Part shown: piece by piece, positions 34,327 through 43,142 of the stretch | How positions within the stretch are numbered: position 1 is the stretch's first letter | Layout: each line of letters starts with the position of its first letter | Source of the DNA: an uncultured Anaeromusa sp. | Lineage (GTDB): Bacteria > Bacillota > Negativicutes > Anaeromusales > Anaeromusaceae | Direction of reading: 5' to 3' | DNA length: 64,000 bases | NCBI RefSeq assembly: GCF_963668665.1 | Contig: NZ_OY764902.1 | Coordinates: forward strand, 558,001-622,000 | Position numbers and translations under genes: made by a program | The notes under the pieces: model-generated | What the model was told of the DNA's origin: nothing | The model's input: the letters and a program-made list of their open reading frames with translations, nothing else | The model's database searches: none

Positions 34327-35211
34327 CTATTTTTCCCTTGATACAAGATACGAAGCCAAACTTCGCAGCACATCGGCTTCAGCGCCAAAGATTTCTATTG
34401 CCGTTAACGCGCGCTGTACGCTTTCTTCCGCCATGCGGCGGGCGCCGTCCAGCGAATATAAAGACACATAGGTTTCTTTTTCATTGCGTTCATCGCTTCC
34501 TACAGGTTTGCCGATTGTAGCTTCGTCGCCGGTGACATCCAAAATATCATCGGTAATTTGAAAGGCCAAGCCAAATTCCTCAGCATAAACAGTCAAAGCG
34601 GCCAATTGCTCCTGTGTAGCGCCTGCTAACAAACCGCCGCCGCGCAGGGCGGCCCGGAACAACGCTCCGGTTTTCGCGCGATGCATAAAACGCAGTTCTT
34701 CCTGGTTTAAAGGTTGAGCTTGGCCGCTAGCAGCCAGATCAACCGCTTGCCCGCCGACCATGCCGGCCGGACCAGCTGCAGCAGCAATTTCTCTTACCAC
34801 TTGGGTCAGGCAGGCAGCATCCACCTCTTCTTGGAGCAGCATTTGTTCAAAGGCGGCCGTCAAAAGACCGTCGCCCGCTAAAATTGCCATCCCCTCGCCA
34901 AACACCTTATGATTGGTAAGCTTGCCCCGACGATAGTCGTCATTATCCATGGCCGGTAAATCGTCATGAATCAGAGAATATGTATGTATCATTTCCAAAG
35001 CGCAGGCTACGCGCAAATACCGCCGGCCCTCGCCGCCCACTGCATCTGCCGCCGCCATCAGTAAAACCGGGCGCAGGCGCTTGCCTCCGGCAAAAAGACT
35101 GTAGCGCATGGATTCAAAAAGAAACTTTAGAAGCCCCTCTTGCGCAGGAATCCAATGACTTAATGCTTCTTCGATTAACGTGATGCGTTCGTTGCAATAG
35201 GTTTTCCACAT
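34327..35211 (-). CDS. ispA: Farnesyl/geranyl diphosphate synthase (polyprenyl synthetase)
   Basis: This 294-residue trans-prenyltransferase has the first Asp-rich motif HDDLPAMDNDD, the GGKRLRP allylic-binding site, and the second Asp-rich motif FQITDDILDVTGD. It builds C15 prenyl diphosphate from the MEP-pathway products. It overlaps xseB by one nt and precedes dxs, the standard xseA-xseB-ispA-dxs order. Confidence 0.96.
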   Translation of the reverse strand: MWKTYCNERITLIEEALSHWIPAQEGLLKFLFESMRYSLFAGGKRLRPVLLMAAADAVGGEGRRYLRVACALEMIHTYSLIHDDLPAMDNDDYRRGKLTNHKVFGEGMAILAGDGLLTAAFEQMLLQEEVDAACLTQVVREIAAAAGPAGMVGGQAVDLAASGQAQPLNQEELRFMHRAKTGALFRAALRGGGLLAGATQEQLAALTVYAEEFGLAFQITDDILDVTGDEATIGKPVGSDERNEKETYVSLYSLDGARRMAEESVQRALTAIEIFGAEADVLRSLASYLVSREK

Positions 35212-35477
35212 TACTCAACATCCTCCTGTGGCGTTGTCCAGGGACTTGCCTTGATAACGCCGTCTTCCTGCGTAACTACGGAATCATTCAATACTGCTTC
35301 CGCCTGTTGCAAATGTTTATGGCAAACAGCCGCCAGCTCCATACCGTCCTGATAGCTTTTCAGCGCTTCTTCTAAAGACAGCTCGCCTCGTTCCAGCTTT
35401 TCCACCAAGTCTTCCAATTTCTCAATGGCAGTTTCGAATTTTAAAGGTTCTTGAACTTCTTTTTTAGCTCTGGCCAT
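35211..35477 (-). CDS. xseB: Exodeoxyribonuclease VII small subunit
   Basis: This 88-residue helical protein has FETAIEKLEDLVEKLERGEL followed by SLEEALKSYQDGM, the family signature. Its acidic C-terminal tail is slightly extended. Its ATG overlaps the xseA stop as TGATG. Confidence 0.96.
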   Translation of the reverse strand: MARAKKEVQEPLKFETAIEKLEDLVEKLERGELSLEEALKSYQDGMELAAVCHKHLQQAEAVLNDSVVTQEDGVIKASPWTTPQEDVE

Positions 35478-36685
35478 CAACTGTCACCTCTTTTTATTTC
35501 CATGACACGCAGACGCAAAGCGCCGTCTTGCACACGAGCGTTAAGCTGAGAGTCAACGAACACTTGCTCAACGGACCGGATAGGCTCGCCCGTTTCTTCA
35601 AGGCTTAAAAAAGCGTAACCGCGTTGCAGCATGCCCAAGGGGTTTAAAAGCGCCAGCTTTTGAGAAACCAGCAGCCATTGCCGCCTTTTTTCCTCACATT
35701 GCCTTGCTGCAGCCCGTACGAGACGTTCTTGCAAGCCATCTAAGCTTTGTCGTTGCGGCGCCAACAGCCGTTCCGGCTTGGTAAATACGGAGGCTTTCCA
35801 AAGTTGGCGCAAGTGCTGCTTGCGGCGCAATAAATCGTTAGCAAGAGTTTGGCGCAAGCGAATTTGTCCTTGCTGCAAACGCCGCTCCAATTCCACACGA
35901 TCCGGAACGGCAAATTCTGCCGCTTGCGAAGGCGTTGCCGCCCGCATATCCGCTGCAAAATCAGCCAGTGTAAAATCGGTCTCATGACCCACTGCGGAAA
36001 TGACCGGAATAGGTGACGAGGCAATAGCTCTTACGACGATCTCTTCGTTGAAAGCCCAGAGTTCTTCAATGGAACCGCCTCCTCGACCGACGATAAGCAC
36101 GTCAATCAACGGATGCGACGCCAACAGGCGAATGGCTGCCGTAATTTCTCCAGCAGCAGCCGGTCCTTGCACTGCAACAGGAGATAAAATAAGGGGAATG
36201 CCGGCAAAGCGACGTTTAGCCACGGTGCGAATGTCGCGTACAGCGGCTCCTGTTGGGGAAGTAATGATGCCTACTGCTCGCGGCAATAGCGGCAACGGAC
36301 GTTTTTTTTCTTTTTGAAACAAGCCCTCGCGTTCCAGCTTGTCCTTCAATTGCGCATAAGCAAGACTCAGCTCGCCAATGCCGTCCGGTGTCATACGATC
36401 ACCATACAGCTGATATTGTCCGTCTCTTTCAAAAACGCTTAGGCGACCGCTGACAATAACCTGCATACCGTTTTGCGGCTCAAATTTCAAATATTGTGCG
36501 CGACTGCGAAAAAGAACCGCACGCAATACCGCGCCTGCATCTTTTAAGGTAAAGTAGCAGTGGCCGGAGGAATGACGCTTAAAATTGGAAACCTCTCCCC
36601 GCACGTACACGGAAGAGAGGAGAGCGTCCTTGTCCATCCAACGCTTAACATAGGCAGTCACGTCGCTGACTGTCAAAATTCCCAT
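35477..36685 (-). CDS. xseA: Exodeoxyribonuclease VII large subunit
   Basis: This 402-residue nuclease subunit has an N-terminal OB-fold (VYVRGEVSNFKRHSSGHCYF), the catalytic core IITSPTGAAVRDI, GRGGGSIEELWAFNEE and SAVGHETDFTLADFAAD, and a coiled-coil C-terminus that binds XseB. The start ATG (MGILTVSDV) follows AAAGGAG. An upstream in-frame extension to 36817 lacks a start signal. Confidence 0.96.
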   Translation of the reverse strand: MGILTVSDVTAYVKRWMDKDALLSSVYVRGEVSNFKRHSSGHCYFTLKDAGAVLRAVLFRSRAQYLKFEPQNGMQVIVSGRLSVFERDGQYQLYGDRMTPDGIGELSLAYAQLKDKLEREGLFQKEKKRPLPLLPRAVGIITSPTGAAVRDIRTVAKRRFAGIPLILSPVAVQGPAAAGEITAAIRLLASHPLIDVLIVGRGGGSIEELWAFNEEIVVRAIASSPIPVISAVGHETDFTLADFAADMRAATPSQAAEFAVPDRVELERRLQQGQIRLRQTLANDLLRRKQHLRQLWKASVFTKPERLLAPQRQSLDGLQERLVRAAARQCEEKRRQWLLVSQKLALLNPLGMLQRGYAFLSLEETGEPIRSVEQVFVDSQLNARVQDGALRLRVMEIKRGDS

Positions 36686-36720
36686 GGTTCTCTCCTTTGC
36701 GTAAAGCCGGCAGAACCTGG

Positions 36721-37683
36721 CTATTGCTCCTGCTCTTGCAATGCTAACGCGGCCTGATAGGCGGCTCCAAGAGCATGATCGCCGCTCCAGCATGGTTCCG
36801 GCAGATAGATATGACAACCCAGTTTTGCTTGCAACCGGCCCAAGCTATGTTCGCGAATACGCGTATTTGCCAACACGCCGCCTACGCCTAAAATAACACG
36901 CACGCCGGTTTGCCGCACAGCACGCCGCAGGAGACGAAACAGAGTCTCTCCCAATAGGTTTTCAGCCGCCGCAGCAAGCAAGGGCGGAGATAATTCTTTT
37001 TGCAGCAGCTTTTTTAAATGCGTTTCCGGTCCCGAAAGGCTAAGCTGCAGTCCTTGAACCGCTACCGGAACTTCTGGAGCTTCCTGATGAAATCCTGAAG
37101 CTAGTTTTTCCAAATGAGGGCCTGCCGGAAACGGCAGGCCCAAAGCTACTCCAAGACGATCCAGCAGTTGTCCTGCATGCAAATCGGCGCTACCGCCCAA
37201 TTGCTTAATTTTCAGTTGAGCGCCGCAGCGTTTTACTTGCAAAAGGTCTGTCGTTCCTCCAGATACGTGAACCGCCAAAAAATCCTGCACCTCTTGCGGC
37301 ATCTTCGCGGACCAAATGCCGGCCCAAAGATGATTAGCCTGATGACTAAGTGCAAAAAGAGGAATCTTTTGGCTCAGAGACACGGCCTTGGCACTGCCAT
37401 AACCGCACAAAAAAGCCGGCATATAGGAGCCTTCTATATCGCGCGGACAAAACGTCGCGCCTACGGCGCAGCAAATTGCCTCAGGAAAGCGGCGCCAAAT
37501 AGAATCCAACTGCTCCGGCAACGCTCGGACATGCTGAAATACCATCTCCGATTGAGCCAAGCCGCGTTTGCCTTGCGGCACCTGCAGCAGCCGTCTGGCT
37601 GCCGCCAGCAAACTGCCGTTCAAACCCAGCAAAACGGCCGAAGTAGTATAGCAGCTGGTATCTATGCCAAGGACAGCCTTCAT
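36721..37683 (-). CDS. TsaD/Kae1 paralogue (ASKHA-fold, peptidase M22 family)
   Basis: This 320-residue protein of the Kae1/TsaD superfamily has VLGIDTSCYTTSAVLL at the N-terminus, VGATFCPRDIEGSYMPAF, VHVSGGTTDLLQVKR and VILGVGGVLANTRIRE. At the metal-binding position it reads SHQANHLWAG, where true TsaD has a conserved H-x-x-x-H (typically HMEGH). The spacing H-x-x-x-H is kept but the residues between differ. It is not in a tsaB-rimI context but between nusB and xseA. It is probably a paralogue with an unknown substrate rather than the t6A enzyme. Confidence 0.8.
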   Translation of the reverse strand: MKAVLGIDTSCYTTSAVLLGLNGSLLAAARRLLQVPQGKRGLAQSEMVFQHVRALPEQLDSIWRRFPEAICCAVGATFCPRDIEGSYMPAFLCGYGSAKAVSLSQKIPLFALSHQANHLWAGIWSAKMPQEVQDFLAVHVSGGTTDLLQVKRCGAQLKIKQLGGSADLHAGQLLDRLGVALGLPFPAGPHLEKLASGFHQEAPEVPVAVQGLQLSLSGPETHLKKLLQKELSPPLLAAAAENLLGETLFRLLRRAVRQTGVRVILGVGGVLANTRIREHSLGRLQAKLGCHIYLPEPCWSGDHALGAAYQAALALQEQEQ

Positions 37684-38093
37684 GACGATTCTTTGGTTTT
37701 GGCCAGAGAACCGAGCACGCCATTGATAAATCGTGCAGAATCCTTATCTCCATATTTTTTGGCAATTTCTACAGCTTCATTAATGACGATGCCAGGCGTC
37801 ATTTCCTCTTCGCCAAACAAAAGTTCATATATGGCAATACGGGATATGTTGCGATCCACTGCCGCCATACGTTCCAGTTTCCATTGCGAAGAAGTGCTGC
37901 TCAAATGCTGATCAATTTGCTCGCTATGAGCGCAAATGCCTTCTACTAGCCGTTTGGCATAATCGACAGCACCAGGGGTAACTTCTTGCTCAAACGCCGC
38001 TGCTTCCAGCGCCGCCAGCGGCTCTAATTCTGTTTGGAAATCCAGTTGATACAAGGCTTGCATAGCCAATTCTCGCGCTAAACGTCGACTCAT
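37680..38093 (-). CDS. nusB: Transcription antitermination factor NusB
   Basis: This 137-residue all-helical protein has the family landmarks RRLARELAMQALYQLDFQ at the N-terminus and FINGVLGSLAK at the C-terminus, with GIVINEAVEIAKKYGDKDSA between. It works with NusE in rRNA antitermination. It overlaps the downstream TsaD paralogue by 4 nt and follows the asp23-amaP-DUF2273 envelope genes, as in Bacillus-type clusters. Confidence 0.96.
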   Translation of the reverse strand: MSRRLARELAMQALYQLDFQTELEPLAALEAAAFEQEVTPGAVDYAKRLVEGICAHSEQIDQHLSSTSSQWKLERMAAVDRNISRIAIYELLFGEEEMTPGIVINEAVEIAKKYGDKDSARFINGVLGSLAKTKESS

Positions 38094-38116
38094 ATATTAC
38101 TCCTTTGGGATGTTTC

Positions 38117-38356
38117 CTATCTTCGATAACCTGGCGGTAAAATGCGATCCAGCAATTCCAGCAGATCTTCTTTGTCATCCAGGCGTTTGCCTACAAAAAA
38201 ACCGATACCGATGCACAGAAAAAGAAACAACGTCCGGAAAAAGCCCAGAGCCAAAACCAGTACGCCGAAAAGAAGACCGATCGTACAGCAAATTATTTTG
38301 CCGCTATGGCGTTGCCAGAAGGCCAGCAGCCATTCCCGATCAAATTCCATGTTCAT
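38117..38356 (-). CDS. DUF2273 small membrane protein
   Basis: This 79-residue protein has two hydrophobic segments, IICCTIGLLFGVLVLALGFF and a following LFLFLCIGIGFFVGK, then a basic-acidic tail ending PPGYRR. It is the DUF2273 partner of AmaP and Asp23 and probably helps anchor Asp23 at the membrane. The start is taken as MNMEFD after GGAGGAGAAGG. Confidence 0.88.
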   Translation of the reverse strand: MNMEFDREWLLAFWQRHSGKIICCTIGLLFGVLVLALGFFRTLFLFLCIGIGFFVGKRLDDKEDLLELLDRILPPGYRR

Positions 38357-38375
38357 GTTTCCTTCTCCTCCAACC

Positions 38376-38915
38376 CTATTCCACACGCGCCCGCACTTTG
38401 CCTTCGGCAGCAATTTCTTCTACGAGTACCTGGATATCATGAACCTCTGCTAACAAAGTTTCCTGCAAGGTAGCTCGTACGCGCTGCTGCAGCTCGGCCG
38501 TGAGTTCAGGAACAATCAGGTCTGGCAGCACAACAATACGCAAGTAAATATTCATGCCCTGCCGACCATTTTCCAGACGAATTTTTGTTTGTTTGACGCC
38601 TTTTATCTGGCGGGCCGCACGCTCCACCAAGCTGCGCACGGCGGAAATGGCAACACGCACTTGACCGTTTTCCGTTTGACAAAGCATGGTATCGCGCGGC
38701 TCACCGCTAGTCATGCCTGTGAAAAGCAACCGCACAGACGCCAAGAAAAACACCGCAGCGACAGCAGCCGCTTCCCAGTGTCCATAGAGAAGCGCCAAGG
38801 CATCATCCAGCCATTCCAGCGGCACAATGGTAAAAGCTGCTAAAACGGTAGACAGCATCAGCAAAGCAAAGGTTACTATACAGAGCAAAAGCAAAATGCG
38901 ATCAAGAATTCCCAT
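38376..38915 (-). CDS. amaP: Asp23-anchoring protein AmaP
   Basis: This 179-residue protein begins with two membrane segments (RILLLLCIVTFALLMLSTVL and the following AAAVAAVFFLASVRLLF), then an Asp23-like cytoplasmic domain with VRVAISAVRSLVERAARQ and NIYLRIVVLPDL. It recruits Asp23 to the membrane. It is 15 nt after asp23. Confidence 0.9.
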   Translation of the reverse strand: MGILDRILLLLCIVTFALLMLSTVLAAFTIVPLEWLDDALALLYGHWEAAAVAAVFFLASVRLLFTGMTSGEPRDTMLCQTENGQVRVAISAVRSLVERAARQIKGVKQTKIRLENGRQGMNIYLRIVVLPDLIVPELTAELQQRVRATLQETLLAEVHDIQVLVEEIAAEGKVRARVE

Positions 38916-38930
38916 GGCGTTCCCTCCCCT

Positions 38931-39326
38931 TTATCGCACTCGACTGTCTTCGTCCCGTCCTTCGGCGGTAAAGCCGACGCCTTGTACATGAACGTTCACT
39001 TCTACCACTTCCAGACCGGTCATAGACTCAATAGCGTGTTTCACATTTTCCTGTACCTGAATTGCAATATCAGGCAGTCTGACGCCATATTCCATAATAA
39101 CATACAAATCAACGGCGGCTTCCTTTTCGCCCACTTCCACTTTCACGCCTTTAGCCAGGTTTTTCTTGCCTAGCATTTCAGCAATACCACCGACCAAACC
39201 GCCGCTCATACCGGCGACTCCGGGGATTTCCGTAGCTGCCATGCCGGCAATAATTCCTACAACCTCATCGGCGATGCGAATGGTACCCACTTCGTTTTGT
39301 TCGCCCTTTTCTTTGCGTGTTTGCAT
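38931..39326 (-). CDS. asp23: Asp23/Gls24-family envelope stress response protein
   Basis: This 131-residue protein has GTIRIADEVVGIIAGMAA and VAGMSGGLVGGIAEMLG, the DUF322 signature, with VDLYVIMEYGVRLPDIAIQV. It is a membrane-associated cell-envelope stress protein. The ATG follows AAAGGAGG. It is the first gene of the asp23-amaP-DUF2273-nusB block. Confidence 0.93.
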   Translation of the reverse strand: MQTRKEKGEQNEVGTIRIADEVVGIIAGMAATEIPGVAGMSGGLVGGIAEMLGKKNLAKGVKVEVGEKEAAVDLYVIMEYGVRLPDIAIQVQENVKHAIESMTGLEVVEVNVHVQGVGFTAEGRDEDSRVR

Positions 39327-39372
39327 CTGCAGCAGCCTCCTTTTTAATGAAGAACATCGGAAATTTTCTTCA

Positions 39373-39401
39373 ATTATAACAGACCCTACTTCTTTTTACA
39401 A
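39373..39401 (-). promoter_or_regulatory. Promoter of the asp23-nusB-xse-dxs operon
   Basis: On the minus strand there is TTGTAA (complement 39396-39401), a 17-nt spacer and a perfect TATAAT (complement 39373-39378). It lies 47 nt before the asp23 start. Confidence 0.7.
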
Positions 39402-39452
39402 ACCGCTGACGCGGTCCAAGAAGCGAACGCAGACCAAACTATACGTTCCTAT

Positions 39453-39502
39453 CTGAAAAAGAAAACCTCCCGCAGCAACGAAGATCATTTCACAGCGGGA
39501 GG
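39453..39502 (-). terminator. Terminator of the mltG-efp operon
   Basis: On the minus strand CCTCCCGCTG pairs with a downstream GCGGGAGG around a long loop, followed by TTTTCTTTTT. It lies 12 nt past the efp stop. Confidence 0.8.
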
Positions 39503-39513
39503 CCATGCGCCAA

Positions 39514-40071
39514 TTAAGCGCGTTCGATATAGTCGCCAGTACGCGTATCAATACGCAGTACTTCGCCGGTTTCAATGAACAGAGGAACTTTGACATTATA
39601 ACCTGTTTCCATTTTGGCAATTTTTGTGCCGCCGGTAGCCGTATCGCCACGAATGCCAGGCTCGGTTTCCGCTACGATCAGCTCTACCGAATTAGGAAGG
39701 TCGATACCAATGATGTTGCCCTGGAAAAAGCTGACGCCAATGTTCATGTTTTCCTTGAGAAAGTTCAGACCATTGCCCAACTGCTCGCGAGTCAACTCAA
39801 TTTGGTCGAAGGTTTCATTGTCCATGAAGGTGTACATACCGTCATTTTCATACAGGTACTGCATGGGACGATTTTCCACATGGGCTTTAGGCATTTTTTC
39901 ACCGGCATTGAAGGTGCGCTCTACCACAGCGCCTGTTTTAAGGTTTTTCAGCTTAGCCCGCACAAAGGCAGCGCCTTTTCCCGGTTTTACGTGTTGAAAG
40001 TCAACGACCTGCCAAGCGCCGCCGTCAATTTCCACTGTTGTGCCAGTACGAAAATCATTAGTTGAAATCAT
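39514..40071 (-). CDS. efp: Elongation factor P
   Basis: This 185-residue three-domain factor relieves ribosome stalling at proline runs. The domain I loop reads [13 protein letters not shown], giving the Lys that is post-translationally modified. The C-terminus ends [11 protein letters not shown] as usual. It overlaps pepP by 4 nt and is the last gene of the mltG operon. In Bacillus spoIIIA genes follow efp; here a terminator does. Confidence 0.97.
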   Translation of the reverse strand: MISTNDFRTGTTVEIDGGAWQVVDFQHVKPGKGAAFVRAKLKNLKTGAVVERTFNAGEKMPKAHVENRPMQYLYENDGMYTFMDNETFDQIELTREQLGNGLNFLKENMNIGVSFFQGNIIGIDLPNSVELIVAETEPGIRGDTATGGTKIAKMETGYNVKVPLFIETGEVLRIDTRTGDYIERA

Positions 40072-41168
40072 GGTTCATCCTCCATTTTACAAGCGATTTC
40101 TATCAGTTCCTTGTCGCTTTCCGTCAAAACGACGGCTCCTGCGTCAGAAACGCGGACGGTGTCTTCAATACGGATTCCGTACTGCCCAGGCAGATAAATA
40201 CCCGGTTCCACCGTAACCACCATATTTTCCTGCAGCACCTGCTGCGTGTTTAAAGAAGACAAGCGGGGTTCTTCATGAATGGCCAAGCCCAGCGAATGCC
40301 CCAAACCATGGCCAAAATACTCTCCATAACCAGCTTTGGTTAAAATATCTCTGGATACGGCATCAACCTCGCAGCCCAATTTGCCAGGGCGAATGGCTGC
40401 AACTCCCGCCTTTTGCGCTGCAAGCACTAGAGAATAAGCGGCTTTTTGCTGCTCTGTAGCAGGTCCCAAGCAAACAGTGCGGGTAATGTCGGAATGATAG
40501 CCCCTGTAGACGGCGCCAAAATCCATAGTTATCCAGTCGCCAACAGCTAGTTTTTTCTCGGAAGCAACGCCGTGCGGCAAAGCGCCGCGCACACCAGAGG
40601 CGACAATGGTATCAAAAGCCGGACGCTCCGAGCCAAGACAGCGCATATGCTGCTCCAGCTCAGCCGCTACTTGTCGTTCCTCTAAGCCGGGACGCAAATA
40701 GCCAAGAATGTGCGTAAACGCCGCATCCGCAATGCGTACGGCTTCACGAATAGCTTCTAATTCCTCTTCATCTTTGACAAAACGGAGAGGCTCTAATTCA
40801 GTATTAATTAATTCGCATTCCACCGGCAGCAACGCTTGAAGTTCCTTATAAGCGGCCACCGTACAATGCTTGCTTTCAAAACCGAGACGGCGAATGCCTT
40901 TGCGGCAAACAATTTCTGCAAGCGCCTTCGCTGCAGCGCCCTTATATAGACAAAGCTCGTATAGAGGCGCCTCAGTCGCTGCCTGCTCGTGATAACGAAA
41001 ATCTGTAAACAATTGCTGCGTCTCAGCTGTAAGGAGCAGTAGGCCGGCAGAACCGCTAAAACCGCTTAAATAACGTCTATTTTGCGCATTACCAACCCAA
41101 ACAGCGTCCAGGCCAGCTTCAGCAAGATGTCGACGCAGCCGTTGCAAACGCAATTCATTCATTAGCAT
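40068..41168 (-). CDS. pepP: Xaa-Pro aminopeptidase (M24B)
   Basis: This 366-residue metallopeptidase has a creatinase N-terminal domain and the pita-bread catalytic domain. The metal ligands are in [34 protein letters not shown] and [11 protein letters not shown]. It removes N-terminal residues preceding proline. The start is taken at MLMNELR, which lies within the end of aroQ after AAGGAAG; the second ATG 6 nt later is possible. Confidence 0.94.
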   Translation of the reverse strand: MLMNELRLQRLRRHLAEAGLDAVWVGNAQNRRYLSGFSGSAGLLLLTAETQQLFTDFRYHEQAATEAPLYELCLYKGAAAKALAEIVCRKGIRRLGFESKHCTVAAYKELQALLPVECELINTELEPLRFVKDEEELEAIREAVRIADAAFTHILGYLRPGLEERQVAAELEQHMRCLGSERPAFDTIVASGVRGALPHGVASEKKLAVGDWITMDFGAVYRGYHSDITRTVCLGPATEQQKAAYSLVLAAQKAGVAAIRPGKLGCEVDAVSRDILTKAGYGEYFGHGLGHSLGLAIHEEPRLSSLNTQQVLQENMVVTVEPGIYLPGQYGIRIEDTVRVSDAGAVVLTESDKELIEIACKMEDEP

Positions 41169-41619
41169 CGGCTTCCTTTTTCTTTGCTTCCTGCCAAAGA
41201 CCGTGCGCCGCTTCAACCGCCGCTAAATAACTATAGACCCCAAAACCGGAAATCTGACCGATAACAACCGCTGCCAGCACGGAATGATGCCGAAACTCCT
41301 CGCGGCGGTGAATGTTGGAAAGATGCACCTCGATCGCCGGTACGGACACGCTGGCCAGCGCATCCCTCAAGGCAATGCTGTAATGGGTGTAGGCGGCGGC
41401 ATTGATGATGATATAATCCGCTGTTTCCTGAGCCTGATGAATGGCGTCCACCAAATCCCCTTCGTGGCTGAACTGGAGGCATTGCGCTGCAACGCCTAGG
41501 GAAGCGGCTTTTTCTTCAATTCTGCGGTTAATTTCCTGCAAAGTCAAAGTTCCATATATGGTTGGCTCCCGACGCCCTAATTGATTCAAATTAGGACCGT
41601 GCAAAACCAGTATGCGCAC
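41155..41619 (-). CDS. aroQ: 3-dehydroquinate dehydratase, type II
   Basis: This 154-residue dodecameric-type enzyme has ILVLHGPNLNQLGRREPTIY (catalytic Tyr and Arg), NAAAYTHYSIALRDAL and AIEVHLSNIHRREEFRH. It makes 3-dehydroshikimate in the shikimate pathway. No other aro genes are adjacent. It overlaps the downstream pepP by 14 nt. Confidence 0.97.
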   Translation of the reverse strand: MRILVLHGPNLNQLGRREPTIYGTLTLQEINRRIEEKAASLGVAAQCLQFSHEGDLVDAIHQAQETADYIIINAAAYTHYSIALRDALASVSVPAIEVHLSNIHRREEFRHHSVLAAVVIGQISGFGVYSYLAAVEAAHGLWQEAKKKEADANE

Positions 41620-41682
41620 GTCGTCAGCTCCTTTGCACGCAAAGTATCATAGGACATTGTAACACAAAACCTTGCTGCTTGC

Positions 41683-41904
41683 CTATACTTTCTCCACAAA
41701 CTGCCAAGGAACAGGCAGATGCGCCAAAATGTCCAGCACCTCAAGGCGTGTGTCCGGCGTAGCCCGAATGACCAAAAGACCGCCTTTGGGTTCCAAGGTG
41801 GTAACAACGCCAAGATATTCACAGCCTTCAAAAATACGATTGACAAAATTAACATCTTGAGGCTGTACTCGCAAATAAACGCTTGCATCAACAGATTCCG
41901 ACAT
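41683..41904 (-). CDS. DUF4911 domain protein
   Basis: This 73-residue protein has the alpha/beta pattern VYLRVQPQDVNFVNRIFEG, VTTLEPKGGLLVIRATPD and LDILAHLPVPWQFVEKV, typical of DUF4911 small proteins of anaerobic Bacillota. The start (MSESVD) follows GGAGAGGAGG. It lies 2 nt after trhP in the same operon. Its function is unknown. Confidence 0.75.
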   Translation of the reverse strand: MSESVDASVYLRVQPQDVNFVNRIFEGCEYLGVVTTLEPKGGLLVIRATPDTRLEVLDILAHLPVPWQFVEKV

Positions 41905-41906
41905 AC

Positions 41907-43142
41907 TTAAGCCTCCTCTCCAGGCGACAAAACACGCCGCAGCAGCGTTCCAACCGGCAGCAGAAGCCCATCCCAAGCCAGACGCAGTTGCTGTTGAGCA
42001 TGAGGCGCCCGTTCCAAGACAGCGCCGCTTTTCGCATCCCATAAAAAACGCAAGCATTGTTGCTGCCGCTCACCAGTCGGCGGCAGCGCCTCCAAGCAAT
42101 CTCCTACGGCAAAACGACCGCGCTGTTCCACGAGCAAGTCCGAACCGCTGTGGCCGGTCACCACGCCGCAAAACACTTTGGCGGCGTTCTCCTTCTCTAC
42201 TGCGTGAATTTGGGCGTCGCCGGCAGCCGGACCTTGAAAAAAGCCGTCCGTATACGCTCGTTGGGATACCAACTGCAATTCCTCCAGCCATTCCGGAGGG
42301 ATTGCAAATTCTTCGGGATTCCTAGCGAAAAGATCCAGCGCTTGACGGTAGACGCGCACCACCGTAGCGACATAATGAATACTCTTCATGCGTCCTTCAA
42401 TTTTCAAGCTGTCAACACCGGCAGTCACTAACGCCGGCAAGTGCGGCAGCAAGCACAAATCTTTGGAATTCATAAAATAAGTGCCATGAGCGTCTTCTTC
42501 AACAGGATAAAACTGACCGGGTCTAGTTTCTTCCTGCAACGCGTATTTCCAGCGGCAAGGCTGTGTGCAAGCGCCGCGGTTGGCGTCTCTGCCGGTAAAA
42601 TAATTGCTTAATAAACAACGCCCGGAATAGGATACGCACATCGCTCCGTGTACAAAGGTTTCCAATTGCACCTCCGCCTGACTGCGGATATCCAAAAGTT
42701 CCTTATACGTCACTTCCCGCGCCAGTACAACGCGTTTGGCTCCCAACTCCTGCCAAAAGCAGGCCGCCGAGGCGTTAACCGTGTTGGCCTGGGTGCTGAT
42801 ATGAACGGCCAGGTTTGGCGCTTCTTGGCGTACTAAACGAAAAACGCCGGGGTCGGCGACAATAACGGCATCAATCTTAGCGTCCAGCAGTTCTGGCAAA
42901 TAGGCGGCAATTCCCTGCAACTCTTTTTGATGGGCAAAAACATTGAGGGCGACATAGACTTTTTTGCCAAGTTCATGAGCATATTGTACGCCCTCCTGCA
43001 GCGCAGCAAAGTCAAAATTGTCGCTTTGCGCACGAAGGCTGAAGTTTTTTCCGCCTACATATACCGCATCAGCGCCAAAAAGAAGGGCGGTCTTTAATTT
43101 CTCCAAATTGCCTGCAGGGGCAAGCAGCTCAGGTAATTTCAT
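41907..43142 (-). CDS. trhP: U32-family tRNA hydroxylation protein TrhP
   Basis: This 411-residue U32 protein opens PELLAPAGNLEKLKTALLFG, has FVHGAMCVSYSGRCLLSNYF and the cysteine-rich RGACTQPCRWKY region that can hold an Fe-S cluster, and LKIEGRMKSIHYVATVVRVY. TrhP makes 5-hydroxyuridine at tRNA position 34, using prephenate-derived chemistry. The ATG (MKLPELL) follows AAAGGAG. It overlaps trmR, whose product methylates that hydroxyl. Confidence 0.9.
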   Translation of the reverse strand: MKLPELLAPAGNLEKLKTALLFGADAVYVGGKNFSLRAQSDNFDFAALQEGVQYAHELGKKVYVALNVFAHQKELQGIAAYLPELLDAKIDAVIVADPGVFRLVRQEAPNLAVHISTQANTVNASAACFWQELGAKRVVLAREVTYKELLDIRSQAEVQLETFVHGAMCVSYSGRCLLSNYFTGRDANRGACTQPCRWKYALQEETRPGQFYPVEEDAHGTYFMNSKDLCLLPHLPALVTAGVDSLKIEGRMKSIHYVATVVRVYRQALDLFARNPEEFAIPPEWLEELQLVSQRAYTDGFFQGPAAGDAQIHAVEKENAAKVFCGVVTGHSGSDLLVEQRGRFAVGDCLEALPPTGERQQQCLRFLWDAKSGAVLERAPHAQQQLRLAWDGLLLPVGTLLRRVLSPGEEA

